Positions 36,103-45,495 are shown, counted from the stretch's first letter. The stretch: 64,000 nt of DNA from Phytoactinopolyspora mesophila (GCF_010122465.1 NZ_WLZY01000005.1:62001-126000); one strand, 5' to 3'. Notes: generated by a model from the sequence alone, not told the origin. Numbers and translations: made by a program.

Positions 36103-37104
36103 ATGGACCTGGCAACCGTCTGGTTCGTCCTGGTAGCTGTTTTGTGGGTCGGCTACCTCGCGCTGGAGGGATTCGACTTCGGGGTTGGACTGCTGACCAG
36201 GAACCTGGCCCGAAACGACCGTGAGCGCCGGGTGCTGATCAACACCATCGGGCCGGTGTGGGACGGCAACGAGGTCTGGATGGTGGCGGCCGTCGGAGCG
36301 ACGTTCGCCGCATTCCCCGAGTGGTATGCCACCGCGTGGTCCGCTTACTACCTGCCCCTGGTGCTCATCTTGATGTCGCTGATCGTGCGTGGGCTGGCTT
36401 TCGAATACCGCGCCAAACACGACTCAGAGCAATGGAGGCGATGGTGGGACCGGGCGATTTTCTGGGGATCGGCGCTTCCGGTGTTCTTGTGGGGCGTGTT
36501 ACTGGCGGGTTTTGTGCAAGGCCTGCCGTTGGACGCACGGCATGACTTCGTCGGCGGATTGGCTGACATCGTCACCCCGTACACGTTGCTCGGCGGCGTC
36601 GTGACTCTCATGCTCGCGCTTGTGCACGGGGCGCACTACGTCGCCCTCAAGACCGTCGGTGACATCCGTACCCGGGCCCGGGCGTTGGCCGGCCGGGCCA
36701 CTGCGATCAGCGTGCTGACTACCGGAGTCTTCGTGCTTTGGACCGTCGCAGCACACGGCGGCGGCTCGGTGACCTGGCTGGCGTGGATCGCCGGGGCAGC
36801 CGCCATCGCGTCTTTGACCACGGGGGCCGCGATGAACACGCGCGGCAGGGAAGGGTGGGCGTTCATCGCGACCTTCGCCACAGTGGTGCTTGTCGGTGTG
36901 GCGTTGTTCTCCACGCTGTACCCGAATGTGTTGCCTTCCACGTCTGACATCGGTGGTCTGACCATCGCGAACGCGTCATCCACGAATTACACACTGACGG
37001 TTATGACCTGGGCAGCCGTGCCGCTGGTGCCGATGGTGCTGGCATATCAGTCCTGGGTGTACTGGATGTTCCGGCGCCGGATCGGGGTCCAGCACATTCC
37101 GTGA
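36103..37104 (+). CDS. cydB: Cytochrome bd ubiquinol oxidase subunit II
   Basis: The 333-residue membrane protein has GYLALEGFDFGVGLL, the conserved GPVWDGNEVWMVAAVGA and HGAHYVALKT typical of CydB, with about eight helices. It completes the bd oxidase with CydA. The assembly exporter genes cydC and cydD are not adjacent in this window, so they must lie elsewhere or be missing. Its stop codon abuts the convergent GNAT gene without a gap. Confidence 0.95.
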   Translation: MDLATVWFVLVAVLWVGYLALEGFDFGVGLLTRNLARNDRERRVLINTIGPVWDGNEVWMVAAVGATFAAFPEWYATAWSAYYLPLVLILMSLIVRGLAFEYRAKHDSEQWRRWWDRAIFWGSALPVFLWGVLLAGFVQGLPLDARHDFVGGLADIVTPYTLLGGVVTLMLALVHGAHYVALKTVGDIRTRARALAGRATAISVLTTGVFVLWTVAAHGGGSVTWLAWIAGAAAIASLTTGAAMNTRGREGWAFIATFATVVLVGVALFSTLYPNVLPSTSDIGGLTIANASSTNYTLTVMTWAAVPLVPMVLAYQSWVYWMFRRRIGVQHIP

Positions 37105-38061
37105 TCACCGAGACGGCCCGAACATCGAGCTGTGCGGGCGGGCCGTCCAGTGGGTCCAGAGCGGCCGGTAGCCGAGTCCGTGCCAGAACGGCGCGGAGAC
37201 CGGATTGACCACACAGTAGTGCAGCAGCTTCGTCTCGATGGCGGCATCCCGGAACCGTTCGTGCGCCGCATCGACGAGGGCGCGCCCGATCCCCGTCCCG
37301 CGCGCCTCAGCGGTCACGCTCAAACACTCGAGGTAGCCCGCACGGCTGACGTTGACCAGTCCCGTGATCCACTCCGTTCGGGGTGGCAGATCGACGATCA
37401 CCAGGCCCACGGCCTTGGGGCCTCGTTCAGCGAGCATGATTGTGCCGTCGTGCCTCGCCAGCGCTGCCGTCAGACGCGCACGAAGCGTCCGTTCAGTAGG
37501 TTCGCGCACGGTACAGCTGCCGAACTGCTCGTCGTAGCGGAGCGCTTCCAGCTGAAGCGCCACGACGCTGTCGAGGTCTGCCGGCTCGGCGCGGCGTATC
37601 CGCACCGAGGGGTCGGTGTCGCCCGGAGTGGACACCGGCCGCTCGTGAATCGCGACGGCGGCTGTTGGCAAGAACCCATGCCGGACCAGCGCGGAGACAG
37701 CGGCGGTGTCGCGGCTGGGCCAGGTGATGGAGGCCGCGGTCTCGTCGTCGGCCTGCTGTTCCCCGGCGATGACATCTCGCCACTTGTTCAGCAGGGCGTG
37801 CAGCGCGGCGGTCAGATCGGACCCGTCGAGCCGGACCTTGAGGGAATGCTGGTGGAGTGCCTGGAAACAAGATGCGAAATCTTCGGGCGCCACCCGGCTG
37901 GTCTGGCCGAGTCCGGCCGCTTGGGAGTCTCCGATCGAGGCAGTGATCATCGTGGCGCCAGAGGTGGGCGTCAGCGGACCAAGTGCCGGTAGCGCGTCGT
38001 CTACGCGTCGTAGTCGCAGGGTGTGTGCCGCGGCCAGCGCGTCAGGCGTAGGCGAGGTCAT
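37105..38061 (-). CDS. GNAT family N-acetyltransferase with extra N-terminal domain
   Basis: The C-terminal half of this 318-residue protein is a GNAT domain with the acetyl-CoA loop VTAEARGTGIGRALVDAAHE and VVNPVSAPFWHGLGYRPLW. The N-terminal half has a second, degenerate GNAT-like region (SALVRHGFLPTAAVAIHER), suggesting a tandem duplicate. The start ATG 38061 was chosen at MTSPTPDALAAAH; an upstream extension is low-complexity. The substrate is unknown. It converges on cydB. Confidence 0.78.
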   Translation of the reverse strand: MTSPTPDALAAAHTLRLRRVDDALPALGPLTPTSGATMITASIGDSQAAGLGQTSRVAPEDFASCFQALHQHSLKVRLDGSDLTAALHALLNKWRDVIAGEQQADDETAASITWPSRDTAAVSALVRHGFLPTAAVAIHERPVSTPGDTDPSVRIRRAEPADLDSVVALQLEALRYDEQFGSCTVREPTERTLRARLTAALARHDGTIMLAERGPKAVGLVIVDLPPRTEWITGLVNVSRAGYLECLSVTAEARGTGIGRALVDAAHERFRDAAIETKLLHYCVVNPVSAPFWHGLGYRPLWTHWTARPHSSMFGPSR

Positions 38062-38113
38062 CCCGGGCACGTTAACAGAAGCGGAGCAACTGCGTCGTTG
38101 GATCGGCGCGTGC

Positions 38114-38557
38114 TCACAGCATGTGGAAGTCGGCGAAGTCGAAGCCGGGCGAGACGACACACGAAACCAGCACACTCTGGTCGGTGGTGGGCTGGGCCGA
38201 CTGCCATATTCCAGGCGGGACGATCACTTGAGGGGACTCGCCGGCGGCGACGTTCGGACCTAGGACCAGCGTCTGCGGCTGCAAACCGGGTGCCTCACCG
38301 TCGCCGGCGAGCTTGATTTGAAGCGGGCCGCCGCGGTGCCAGAGCCATATTTCCGCGGATTTCACCACGTGCCAGCGTGACTCTTCACCGGGGCCGAGAA
38401 GGAAGTAGATGCATGTCGCGGCTGCACGTTGGCCGTTGTATCCATCCGGCCAGAGAGTGGTATCGGAACGCCAGGTCTCCCGGTACCAGCCTCCTTCCGG
38501 GTGCGGCTCGAGGTCGAGTTCTTCGGCGATGTGTGGCCGCGGCCGGTCGGCAGACAT
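38114..38557 (-). CDS. DUF985 cupin-fold protein
   Basis: The 147-residue protein shows LEPHPEGGWYRETWRS, ATCIYFLLGPGEESRWHVV and AEIWLWHRGGPL, which are the DUF985 hallmarks. The histidines in RWH and WLWHRG match cupin metal or ligand positions. The family is widespread and of unknown function, possibly sugar or metabolite isomerisation. It ends 53 bp before the GNAT start on the same strand. Confidence 0.88.
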   Translation of the reverse strand: MSADRPRPHIAEELDLEPHPEGGWYRETWRSDTTLWPDGYNGQRAAATCIYFLLGPGEESRWHVVKSAEIWLWHRGGPLQIKLAGDGEAPGLQPQTLVLGPNVAAGESPQVIVPPGIWQSAQPTTDQSVLVSCVVSPGFDFADFHML

Positions 38558-38566
38558 GGCGTCACA

Positions 38567-39184
38567 CTAACCCGTTATCCCCCGCAGGAGCTGGTCCAAG
38601 CCTGACTTGATGCGATCGGCGCTCATGCCGTCGTCGGTGTTCTGGTGCAGGAAAAGGCGGCCGGAGAGGGTTGCGAGCAGTGCGTCGGCGAGGTAAGTGG
38701 CGTCGAGCTCCGGGTTGATCTCGTCGAGCAGCATCGAGATGTGGCGTCGTCGTACGCCGTAGGCGCCCGTTTGGTAGTGCTGGCTGCTGGATTCGGCCAT
38801 GGCGAGTATCTCGGCCTGTTCGCTGAGCAGGTCGACACATCGGTGCAGGAAAGCGTGGAGCCGATCGGCCGCTGGCGCCCCCGGGCCGAGCGGCGGAGCG
38901 CCGAACATGAAGCCGGCCTGGAATGTTCTTTCGTGCTGGTCGAGAAGGGCATACGCCAGACCGGAGCGGTCGCCGAAGCGCCGGTACACGGTGCCGATCC
39001 CGACGCCTGCTGCCGCTGCGACGGTCTCCATGGACAGCGCGGCCACGCCGTCGTCTCGAAGGATCCGGGCAGCCGCATCGAGAAGGATCCTGCGGTTTCG
39101 GGCGGCATCGGCACGTTCTGGCCGCGGCCGATCCTGAAGCGTCAGCGAGACGCTTGTACCCGCGGCGCGATCACTATCGGCCAT
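38567..39184 (-). CDS. TetR family transcriptional regulator
   Basis: The 205-residue protein has an N-terminal TetR helix-turn-helix (ARNRRILLDAAARIL, GVGIGTVYRRFGDRSGLAYAL) and a helical ligand domain. The ATG at 39184 has GGGAGG 5 bp upstream; a GTG at 39190 would sit inside that site. It lies 9 bp upstream of the cupin gene on the same strand and may control it. The ligand is unknown. Confidence 0.9.
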   Translation of the reverse strand: MADSDRAAGTSVSLTLQDRPRPERADAARNRRILLDAAARILRDDGVAALSMETVAAAAGVGIGTVYRRFGDRSGLAYALLDQHERTFQAGFMFGAPPLGPGAPAADRLHAFLHRCVDLLSEQAEILAMAESSSQHYQTGAYGVRRRHISMLLDEINPELDATYLADALLATLSGRLFLHQNTDDGMSADRIKSGLDQLLRGITG

Positions 39185-39233
39185 CGTCACCTCCCAACCA
39201 GCTAACCCTAGGCCTTCCGCAGCTCACTCCTGG

Positions 39234-39288
39234 CCATGATCACGAACACTTTGCGTCATATTCGGGCATGTAAAGCTCATGATCATGG
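39234..39288. repeat. Imperfect palindrome with CCATGATCA ends
   Basis: CCATGATCACGAAC (39234-39247) and the reverse complement at 39275-39288 match over 12 of 14 positions. It resembles the other TGATC-ended palindromes of the window and lies in the tetR-metG divergent region. Confidence 0.5.
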
Positions 39289-39350
39289 AACGGTGCCAGG
39301 TGCCCAAACCCGGGTGATGCGTCCGGTGGGAGACGACTACGATCGAGGCC

Positions 39351-40934
39351 ATGCCCGAGTCTGCCGACAACGCCTTCTACGTCACGACGCCGATCTATTA
39401 CGTCAACGACGCGCCCCACATCGGCCATGCGTACACCACCGTGGTGACCGATTTCGTTGCCCGTTGGCACCGGCAGCGGCAAGAAGACGTTTGGTTCCTG
39501 ACGGGCACCGACGAACACGGCGAGAAGGTGCTGCGAACCGCGGAGGCGAACGGCGTCGACGCGCGCGCCTGGGCCGACCGCCTGGTCGAGACCGCGTGGC
39601 GGCCAGTGCTGGAGACCATCGACGCCTCGAACGACGACTTCATCCGGACCACTGAACAGCGTCACGTCGACCGCGTCCAGGAGTTCATGCAGAGCCTCCA
39701 CGAGGCGGGCGAGATATTCGAAGGCACCTACGAGGGCGCCTATTGCGTCGCATGCGAGGAATACAAACAGCCTGCCGACCTGGTCGAGGGCACTGGTGAG
39801 TTCGCTGGTCAGCAGCTGTGTGCCATTCACGGCCGGCCAGTCGAGATGCTGGCGGAGAAGAACTACTTCTTCCGGATGTCGGCCTACACCGACCGTTTGC
39901 TCGCGCACTACGCGGAGAATCCGGACTTCGTCCAGCCGGAGAGCGCGCGCAACGAGGTCGTCAGCTTTGTGAAGCAGGGCTTGCAGGATCTGTCGATCTC
40001 ACGCTCCACCTTCGACTGGGGCGTCACGGTGCCCTGGGACGAGTCACATGTCATCTATGTGTGGATCGACGCGCTGCTCAACTACGCGACCGCGGTGGGA
40101 TACGGCACCGACAACGACCGGTTCAATCGGATCTGGCCGGCCGACATCCACTTCGTGGGCAAGGACATCCTGCGCTTTCACGCGGTGATCTGGCCGGCCA
40201 TGCTGATGGCGGCCGGCATTCCGCTGCCCAAGAAGGTGTTTGCGCACGGGTGGCTTCTGGTCGGTGGCGAGAAGATGAGCAAATCCAAACTCACCGGTAT
40301 CGCTCCCGCCGAGATCATCGATACGTTCGGCTCCGACGCGTTCCGTTACTACTTCCTGCGTGCGATCGCCTTCGGCCAAGACGGGTCGTTCTCGTGGGAG
40401 GACATTGCGGCGCGGTACCAGGCTGAATTGGCGAACGGACTGGGAAATCTCGCTTCGCGGGTCTCCGCGATGGTCGGGAAGTACTTCGACGGGGTGCTCC
40501 CGGCGCCAGGGGAGTCCACTGAGGCGGAAGACGTTCTGGCCGGAGTCGCCCAGCAGGCGGTGGCCGACGCCGACGCTGCGGTAGACAGAGTCGCTCCGCA
40601 CGAAGCGCTGAACGCGGTGTGGACGTTGGTCGACGCGGTCAATGGTTACATCACCGAGCAACAGCCCTGGGCAGTGGCCAAGGACGAGACACAGCGTGAG
40701 CGCCTCGCCACCATCCTGTATGCCGCCGCGGAGTCGGTGCGAGTCCTGGCGGTGCTCCTGAACCCGGCCATGCCCAAGGCGTGCGTCAAGATATGGGAGA
40801 GCCTCGGCGCCGAGCCATCGCTGGGCCCCCTTGCCCGGCAGCCTCTTGGTGACGCCGGACGCTGGGGGCAGCTCGTCCCCGGCGCCACGGTGACCAAAGG
40901 GGAGGCGCTCTTCCCTCGCCTCGACGCCTCGTGA
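39351..40934 (+). CDS. metG: Methionyl-tRNA synthetase
   Basis: MetRS charges tRNA-Met. The 527-residue class-I synthetase has HIGH at 23-26, the zinc-knuckle region with cysteines in YCVACEEY, and KMSKS at 308-312, followed by an anticodon-binding helical bundle. The length fits the short form without the C-terminal tRNA-binding domain. It starts at ATG 39351 and opens the conserved run metG-tatD-rpf-rsmA-ispE. Confidence 0.96.
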   Translation: MPESADNAFYVTTPIYYVNDAPHIGHAYTTVVTDFVARWHRQRQEDVWFLTGTDEHGEKVLRTAEANGVDARAWADRLVETAWRPVLETIDASNDDFIRTTEQRHVDRVQEFMQSLHEAGEIFEGTYEGAYCVACEEYKQPADLVEGTGEFAGQQLCAIHGRPVEMLAEKNYFFRMSAYTDRLLAHYAENPDFVQPESARNEVVSFVKQGLQDLSISRSTFDWGVTVPWDESHVIYVWIDALLNYATAVGYGTDNDRFNRIWPADIHFVGKDILRFHAVIWPAMLMAAGIPLPKKVFAHGWLLVGGEKMSKSKLTGIAPAEIIDTFGSDAFRYYFLRAIAFGQDGSFSWEDIAARYQAELANGLGNLASRVSAMVGKYFDGVLPAPGESTEAEDVLAGVAQQAVADADAAVDRVAPHEALNAVWTLVDAVNGYITEQQPWAVAKDETQRERLATILYAAAESVRVLAVLLNPAMPKACVKIWESLGAEPSLGPLARQPLGDAGRWGQLVPGATVTKGEALFPRLDAS

Positions 40935-41001
40935 ACGTCACGACGTGCCGGACCGGACGGTCACTGTCGACGACGTTCCTGGTCGGGTTACAAGGAAAGC
41001 G

Positions 41002-41886
41002 ATGAGCCGGATACAACGTTCGGAAACGACGGAGGACGGGCGGAAGCGGAATCTCTCGCGGCCGCCTGCACCGGAGCCGTTGCCCGCACCCGTGACGGAT
41101 ACCCATTGCCATATGGACATCGTCGACGGCCCGGACGGTGACACGTTCGGCCCGGACGAGGCGCTTGCCGCCGCGGCGGACGTCGGGGTCTCCCGGGTCG
41201 TCCAGGTCGGCGTCGACCTGCCGAGTTCGGCGATGGCCCTGGATATGGCACAGCGATATTCGAATGTCGTCGCCACTGTCGCGGTGCATCCGAACGAGGC
41301 GCCGAGGCTGGCAGGGCGCGGTGAGCTGACCGATGCGCTGTCACGTATCGACGAGCTTGCCGGCGCCGGTGACACGGTGCGAGGCGTCGGCGAGACCGGG
41401 CTGGACCATTTCCGCACCACGTCGGCGGGGTTCGCCCCGCAAGAGGAGTCTTTCCGTGGACACATCGAGATCGCTCGCCGGCGTGACCTTGCGCTGGTGA
41501 TCCATGATCGCGACGCGCACGGCGACATCCTCCGGGTGCTCGACGACGCGGATCTGCCCGACCGAGTGGTGTTCCACTGCTTCTCCGGCGACGCCGAGAT
41601 GGCGCGGCATTGCGCGGAGCGAGGATGGTTTCTCTCCTTCGCCGGGCCGATCACATTCAAGAATTCGCAGGCTTTGCGCTCTGCGCTGAAAGTGACGCCC
41701 CTCGACCAGGTCTTGGTGGAGACCGACGCGCCGTTCCTCACACCACACCCGCACCGCGGGCGCCCGAACGCGTCGTACCTGGTCCCGCTGACAGTTCGGA
41801 CGATCGCGGACGTCCTGGAACGTGACCTGGAGACGGTTTGCAACTCGATCCAAGCCAACACAAACAGGGCACTCGGCGCATGGTGA
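41002..41886 (+). CDS. tatD: TatD family hydrolase
   Basis: The 294-residue TIM-barrel metal enzyme has TDTHCHMD (metal site), GVGETGLDHFRT, VIHDRDAHGDIL, VFHCFSGDAEMA and VETDAPFLTPHPHRGRPN. TatD proteins are Mg-dependent DNases or quality-control hydrolases. The ATG at 41002 follows AAGGAAAG; the frame is open to 40945. It follows metG, as in many actinobacteria. Confidence 0.93.
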   Translation: MSRIQRSETTEDGRKRNLSRPPAPEPLPAPVTDTHCHMDIVDGPDGDTFGPDEALAAAADVGVSRVVQVGVDLPSSAMALDMAQRYSNVVATVAVHPNEAPRLAGRGELTDALSRIDELAGAGDTVRGVGETGLDHFRTTSAGFAPQEESFRGHIEIARRRDLALVIHDRDAHGDILRVLDDADLPDRVVFHCFSGDAEMARHCAERGWFLSFAGPITFKNSQALRSALKVTPLDQVLVETDAPFLTPHPHRGRPNASYLVPLTVRTIADVLERDLETVCNSIQANTNRALGAW

Positions 41887-41956
41887 TCCTCATCACGGCA
41901 AGGGGTTGCATAGCGGGTTATGCGCCCACATTTCTTGCCGCAAGGTGGTGTCGAGC

Positions 41957-41984
41957 TTGACATCTGCGCCAGGTACGTTACCGT
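41957..41984 (+). promoter_or_regulatory. Candidate promoter of the resuscitation-factor gene
   Basis: TTGACA (41957-41962) and TACCGT (41979-41984) are 16 bp apart. The start of transcription would be near 41991, giving a leader of about 148 nt. Confidence 0.55.
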
Positions 41985-41998
41985 TCCGTGACTGTGAG

Positions 41999-42079
41999 CC
42001 GGAGTCGGGGAAGCTCCGGGTGACAACCAAGCGGACCAGCTTCGCACTCCCGGTCTTCGGACCCGTGCGGAGTGCGAAG
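41999..42079 (+). ncRNA. Structured 5' leader of the resuscitation-factor gene, riboswitch candidate
   Basis: The leader folds into CCGGAG/CTCCGG (41999-42004 with 42014-42019) around GGGGAAG, then an 11-bp stem (42040-42050 with 42069-42079) that encloses a GGTC-TTCG-GACC tetraloop hairpin. c-di-AMP (ydaO) riboswitches are common upstream of actinobacterial rpf genes and often include GGGGAA and GGGTGA elements, both present here. The full ydaO consensus was not verified, so the switch identity is uncertain. Confidence 0.4.
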
Positions 42080-42138
42080 TGAGGCGAGCAGAGGGAGTTG
42101 CCTGCCCCGTGCCCGGGAAGCGCAACCACAGGAGCACC

Positions 42139-43314
42139 GTGCGTCCGTCCTTCAAGACGATCGCGATCAACGCGAGCGTCGTCACCGCCCTCGTGGCTGG
42201 TGGCGTCGCGTACATGACGTTCAACAATGCCGTCGTCCTCACCGTTGACGGCGAAACCGAGACCGTCCACACGTTCTCCAACGACGTTGGTTCCGTGCTG
42301 GAGAGTCAAGGTATCGAGATCGGCAGCCGCGACGAGGTAGTTCCGTCGCCGGACAGCAAGATCGAAGACGGCACCGAGATCACCGTGCGTTACGGCCGTG
42401 AGGTAACCGTCACCGTCGATGGCGAAGAAGAGACCTTCTGGACCACTGCTTTGTCGGTCGATGAGGCTCTTGCCGAACTCGGGATCCGTGATGATGGCGC
42501 CGACTTGTCGGTCGCCCGATCGCTGGACATCGGTCGTGGCGGTCTGGACTTCGAGGTTCGTACTCCGAAGGACATCACGCTGATCGCCGACGGCGACGAA
42601 GAAGAGCTGACCATTACGGCGCTGACCGTCCGCGAGGCTCTCGCCGACTTCGACGTCGACCTCGGTGAGCTCGACATCGTGGAGCCGTCGCTCGACACCA
42701 AGCTCAGCGACGAGGCCGAAGTGGTCGTCAAGCGAGTCACCGTCGAGCGCGAGACCGTCGAGGTGGATATCGACTTCGAGTCCACCGAGAAAGAAGACGA
42801 CTCCCTCGAGGTGGGCAAGACCTCGGTCGCGACAGAGGGCAAGAAGGGCCTGATGGAGCGGGAGGTCGAGAAGACCTACATCGATGGTGAACTCGAGGAG
42901 AAAGAGACGCTCTCCGAGACCGTCGTCGCCGAACCGGTGAACGAGGTCGTGCTGATCGGCACGAAGCAACCGGCTCCGCCGCCTGTCGTTGAGGAAGAAG
43001 AAGACGACAGCAACGACGGCGGCGGCAACGACAACGGCGGTGGTGGCGGCGGCGACAACAACGTCGACGGCGGCGTCTGGGACCGCTTGGCGCAGTGCGA
43101 ATCGGGCGGCAACTGGTCGATCAACACCGGTAACGGCTACTACGGCGGCCTGCAGTTCTCGTTGCAGACCTGGAATGCCTACGGTGGCAGCGGCTACCCG
43201 CACGAGAACAGCAAGTCCGAGCAGATCCGCATCGCCGAGAAGGTGCGCAGCGCCCGTGGCCACTACGGCGACTGGCCTGCATGCGCCCGCAAGCTGGGCT
43301 TGCCGACGAGCTAG
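42139..43314 (+). CDS. rpfB: Resuscitation-promoting factor (RpfB-like muralytic enzyme)
   Basis: The 391-residue protein has a membrane or signal helix (about 8-28), three DUF348 repeats (about 30-72, 88-130, 146-188), a G5 domain (about 200-275), an acidic and glycine-rich linker, and a C-terminal lysozyme-like Rpf domain with catalytic E321 in AQCESGGNW and a C320-C382 disulfide. It cleaves peptidoglycan to restart dormant cells. GTG 42139 follows AGGAG; GTG 42109 and 42079 are in frame upstream. The order tatD-rpfB-ksgA-ispE matches mycobacteria. Confidence 0.93.
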   Translation: MRPSFKTIAINASVVTALVAGGVAYMTFNNAVVLTVDGETETVHTFSNDVGSVLESQGIEIGSRDEVVPSPDSKIEDGTEITVRYGREVTVTVDGEEETFWTTALSVDEALAELGIRDDGADLSVARSLDIGRGGLDFEVRTPKDITLIADGDEEELTITALTVREALADFDVDLGELDIVEPSLDTKLSDEAEVVVKRVTVERETVEVDIDFESTEKEDDSLEVGKTSVATEGKKGLMEREVEKTYIDGELEEKETLSETVVAEPVNEVVLIGTKQPAPPPVVEEEEDDSNDGGGNDNGGGGGGDNNVDGGVWDRLAQCESGGNWSINTGNGYYGGLQFSLQTWNAYGGSGYPHENSKSEQIRIAEKVRSARGHYGDWPACARKLGLPTS

Positions 43315-43331
43315 TTCAACACGATCGTCCC

Positions 43332-43379
43332 CTTTCAGCGGGTGAAGGAGGGACCACCTCCTCCTTCGCCCGCTGAAGG
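43332..43379 (+). terminator. Terminator hairpin after rpfB
   Basis: CTTTCAGCGGGTGAAGGAGG (43332-43351) pairs with the region 43360-43379 over 18-19 positions including one wobble, with an 8-nt loop. Confidence 0.8.
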
Positions 43380-43461
43380 CGTGACATGCCCTGGCACGCG
43401 GTATGGGGAGCCCCCGAACGTGCAACTGAGCACGCCGGTCCCTTGGCCCTATGCTCGGGGT

Positions 43462-44337
43462 GTGGTGAGTGACGAGACCTCCGTCGAATCCCGGCTACTC
43501 GGATCGGCGGATATCCGCCGGCTGGCGGCAGATCTGGGCCTGCGGCCGACGAAGACCTTGGGGCAGAACTTCGTCACCGATCCGAACACGGTGCGGCGGA
43601 TTGTCCGCTGCGCCGAATCCGGGCCGGGCGACGTCGTGGTCGAAGTGGGACCAGGACTCGGGTCGCTGACCCTGGCATTGCTGCCGCACGTGTCCCGGGT
43701 CATTGCCGTTGAGGTCGATCCCGTGCTTGCCGGCGCGCTGCCGTCCACAGTGCAGAAATACGCGCCGGCGCTGGCCGGTCGGCTGGATGTGCTGCGGGCC
43801 GACGCGCTGCGTGTCGCGGAGCTTCCCGGACCGCCGCCCACGGCGCTGGTAGCCAATCTGCCGTACAACGTCGCGGTGCCGGTGATCCTGCACATGCTCG
43901 AGACCTTTCCGAGCTTGCAGCGGGTCCTCGTCATGGTGCAGAAGGAGGTGGCTGACCGGCTCGCCGCCCCGCCCGGCTCGCGGACCTACGGTGTGCCGTC
44001 GGTCAAGGCCGCGTGGTATGCCGACGTCACCCGCGCTGGAGCCGTGGGGCGCACCGTGTTCTGGCCGGTGCCGAACGTCGACTCAGGGCTCGTACTGATG
44101 CGGCGGCGGGAACCACCCGAGGGCGTGGAACGCAAGGCGGTGTTCGCCGTGGTGGACGCCGCGTTCGCGCAGCGCCGCAAGACGCTGCGAGCGGCATTGG
44201 CCGGCTGGGCCGGCTCGGCGTCGGCGGCGGAGGACGTGCTCGAGGCGGCCCGGGTCGATCCGAAGGCGCGGGGTGAACAGCTGACCGTCCAAGACTTCGC
44301 CCGGATCGCCGCCGCCCGGACCTCACCCCGGCAGTGA
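43462..44337 (+). CDS. rsmA: 16S rRNA dimethyladenosine transferase
   Basis: RsmA (KsgA) dimethylates two adenosines near the 3' end of 16S rRNA. The protein has [11 protein letters not shown], the SAM motif [11 protein letters not shown] and the catalytic [12 protein letters not shown] 43462 or 43465 gives about 291 residues, the normal size; the frame stays open to 43342 across the preceding terminator. It is followed 18 bp later by ispE. Confidence 0.95.
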   Translation: MVSDETSVESRLLGSADIRRLAADLGLRPTKTLGQNFVTDPNTVRRIVRCAESGPGDVVVEVGPGLGSLTLALLPHVSRVIAVEVDPVLAGALPSTVQKYAPALAGRLDVLRADALRVAELPGPPPTALVANLPYNVAVPVILHMLETFPSLQRVLVMVQKEVADRLAAPPGSRTYGVPSVKAAWYADVTRAGAVGRTVFWPVPNVDSGLVLMRRREPPEGVERKAVFAVVDAAFAQRRKTLRAALAGWAGSASAAEDVLEAARVDPKARGEQLTVQDFARIAAARTSPRQ

Positions 44338-44355
44338 TCGTGGCAGACTCGTCGC

Positions 44356-45357
44356 GTGCAGGTGAATGTGCGCGTTCCAGCCAAGATCAATCTTGCGCTG
44401 GCCATCGGGCCGTTGCGCCCGGACGGTTTCCACGATCTGGCGACGCTCTTCCACGCGGTGTCGCTGTACGACGACATCACCGTCTCCGACGACGACGCTG
44501 ACGCGCCTACACCGCCCGCCAGCGCCGCGAGACAGGTCACTGTGCGGGTCGACGGGCCGTACGGCACCGGCGTGCCGGCCGACGAGTCGAACCTCGCGGT
44601 CCGGGCCGTCTACGCGCTGGCTGACGCCGCTGGGGTCCGGCCCCGGGCCAGTCTGCGGATCCGGAAGAACATCCCGGTAGCCGCGGGCCTGGCTGGCGGC
44701 AGCGCCGACGCCGCGGGTGCGTTGCTCGCCTGTGCCGAGCTGTGGGGCCTGGACTGGCCCGTGGAGCGGCTGGCGGAGGTGGCCGCGAGTCTCGGCAGCG
44801 ACGTGCCGTTCTCGTTGATCGGTGGGACCGCCCTCGGGACGGGACGCGGTGAGCGGCTGGAGCCCCAGAGCACCGGCGCCTCCCTGCACTGGGTCCTGGC
44901 CGTCTCTGAGGCCCGGCTGTCCACCCCTGCCGTGTACCGGCGCCTGGACGCGCTACGAGCGCAGGAGGGCCCGCAGGCGGCCGCTCTGTGGAGTCAGACG
45001 GCCGGGGCACACGGCGGGGCGGCACCAGGGTCCGCAGGCCCTGTCGTCGATCCCCGGATCGTGAGCGCCGTACTCCATGGAGATGCCTCGGCGGTGGCAC
45101 CGTTGCTGACCAACGACATGCAAGCTGCCGCCGTCGATCTGCAGCCCACGCTCCAGGACACATTGCGTGCCGGCCACGAAGCTGGGGCGCTCGGGGGTAT
45201 CGTCTCCGGCTCAGGACCCACCTGTGTCTTCCTTGCGGCAGACGAATCTCATGCTCGAGCGGTCGCGACGACGCTCGCGGCCACTGGACATTGCCTCGCG
45301 GCCGAGCCGGTCAAAGGACCAGTGCGCCCAGTGCTCGGTGAACACCACACTTCTTGA
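44356..45357 (+). CDS. ispE: 4-diphosphocytidyl-2-C-methyl-D-erythritol kinase
   Basis: IspE phosphorylates CDP-methylerythritol in the MEP isoprenoid pathway. The GHMP-kinase protein has VPAKINLALAIG at the start, the P-loop PVAAGLAGGSADAAG, GSDVPFSLIGGTA and GIVSGSGPTCVFL. It starts at GTG 44356 and has 333 residues. In related genomes it is followed directly by an ABC-F gene; here a four-gene cassette intervenes on the other strand. Confidence 0.95.
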   Translation: MQVNVRVPAKINLALAIGPLRPDGFHDLATLFHAVSLYDDITVSDDDADAPTPPASAARQVTVRVDGPYGTGVPADESNLAVRAVYALADAAGVRPRASLRIRKNIPVAAGLAGGSADAAGALLACAELWGLDWPVERLAEVAASLGSDVPFSLIGGTALGTGRGERLEPQSTGASLHWVLAVSEARLSTPAVYRRLDALRAQEGPQAAALWSQTAGAHGGAAPGSAGPVVDPRIVSAVLHGDASAVAPLLTNDMQAAAVDLQPTLQDTLRAGHEAGALGGIVSGSGPTCVFLAADESHARAVATTLAATGHCLAAEPVKGPVRPVLGEHHTS

Positions 45358-45395
45358 ATGCTCACGTGAGGTGGGACGTCGTCGGGCGGGCCATA

Positions 45396-45433
45396 AGGAA
45401 GCTTGTGGTTGCCAGAGCAACAATAAGCTTCCT
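45396..45433. terminator. Hairpin between ispE and the cassette
   Basis: AGGAAGCTTGTGGTTGC (45396-45412) pairs with 45417-45433 with 15 Watson-Crick pairs, one wobble and one mismatch, around the 4-nt loop CAGA. It serves the convergent genes on both sides. Confidence 0.7.
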
Positions 45434-45495
45434 CACTGCCGCCGGCCGGTGACATCAGGCTTCCTGGTGACTATGACGCGGATTGCCATCCACCA

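Noticed and set aside
41999-42079. Firm assignment as a ydaO riboswitch
   Set aside because: Only part of the expected elements is visible and the full consensus could not be tested, so it is reported as a candidate only.
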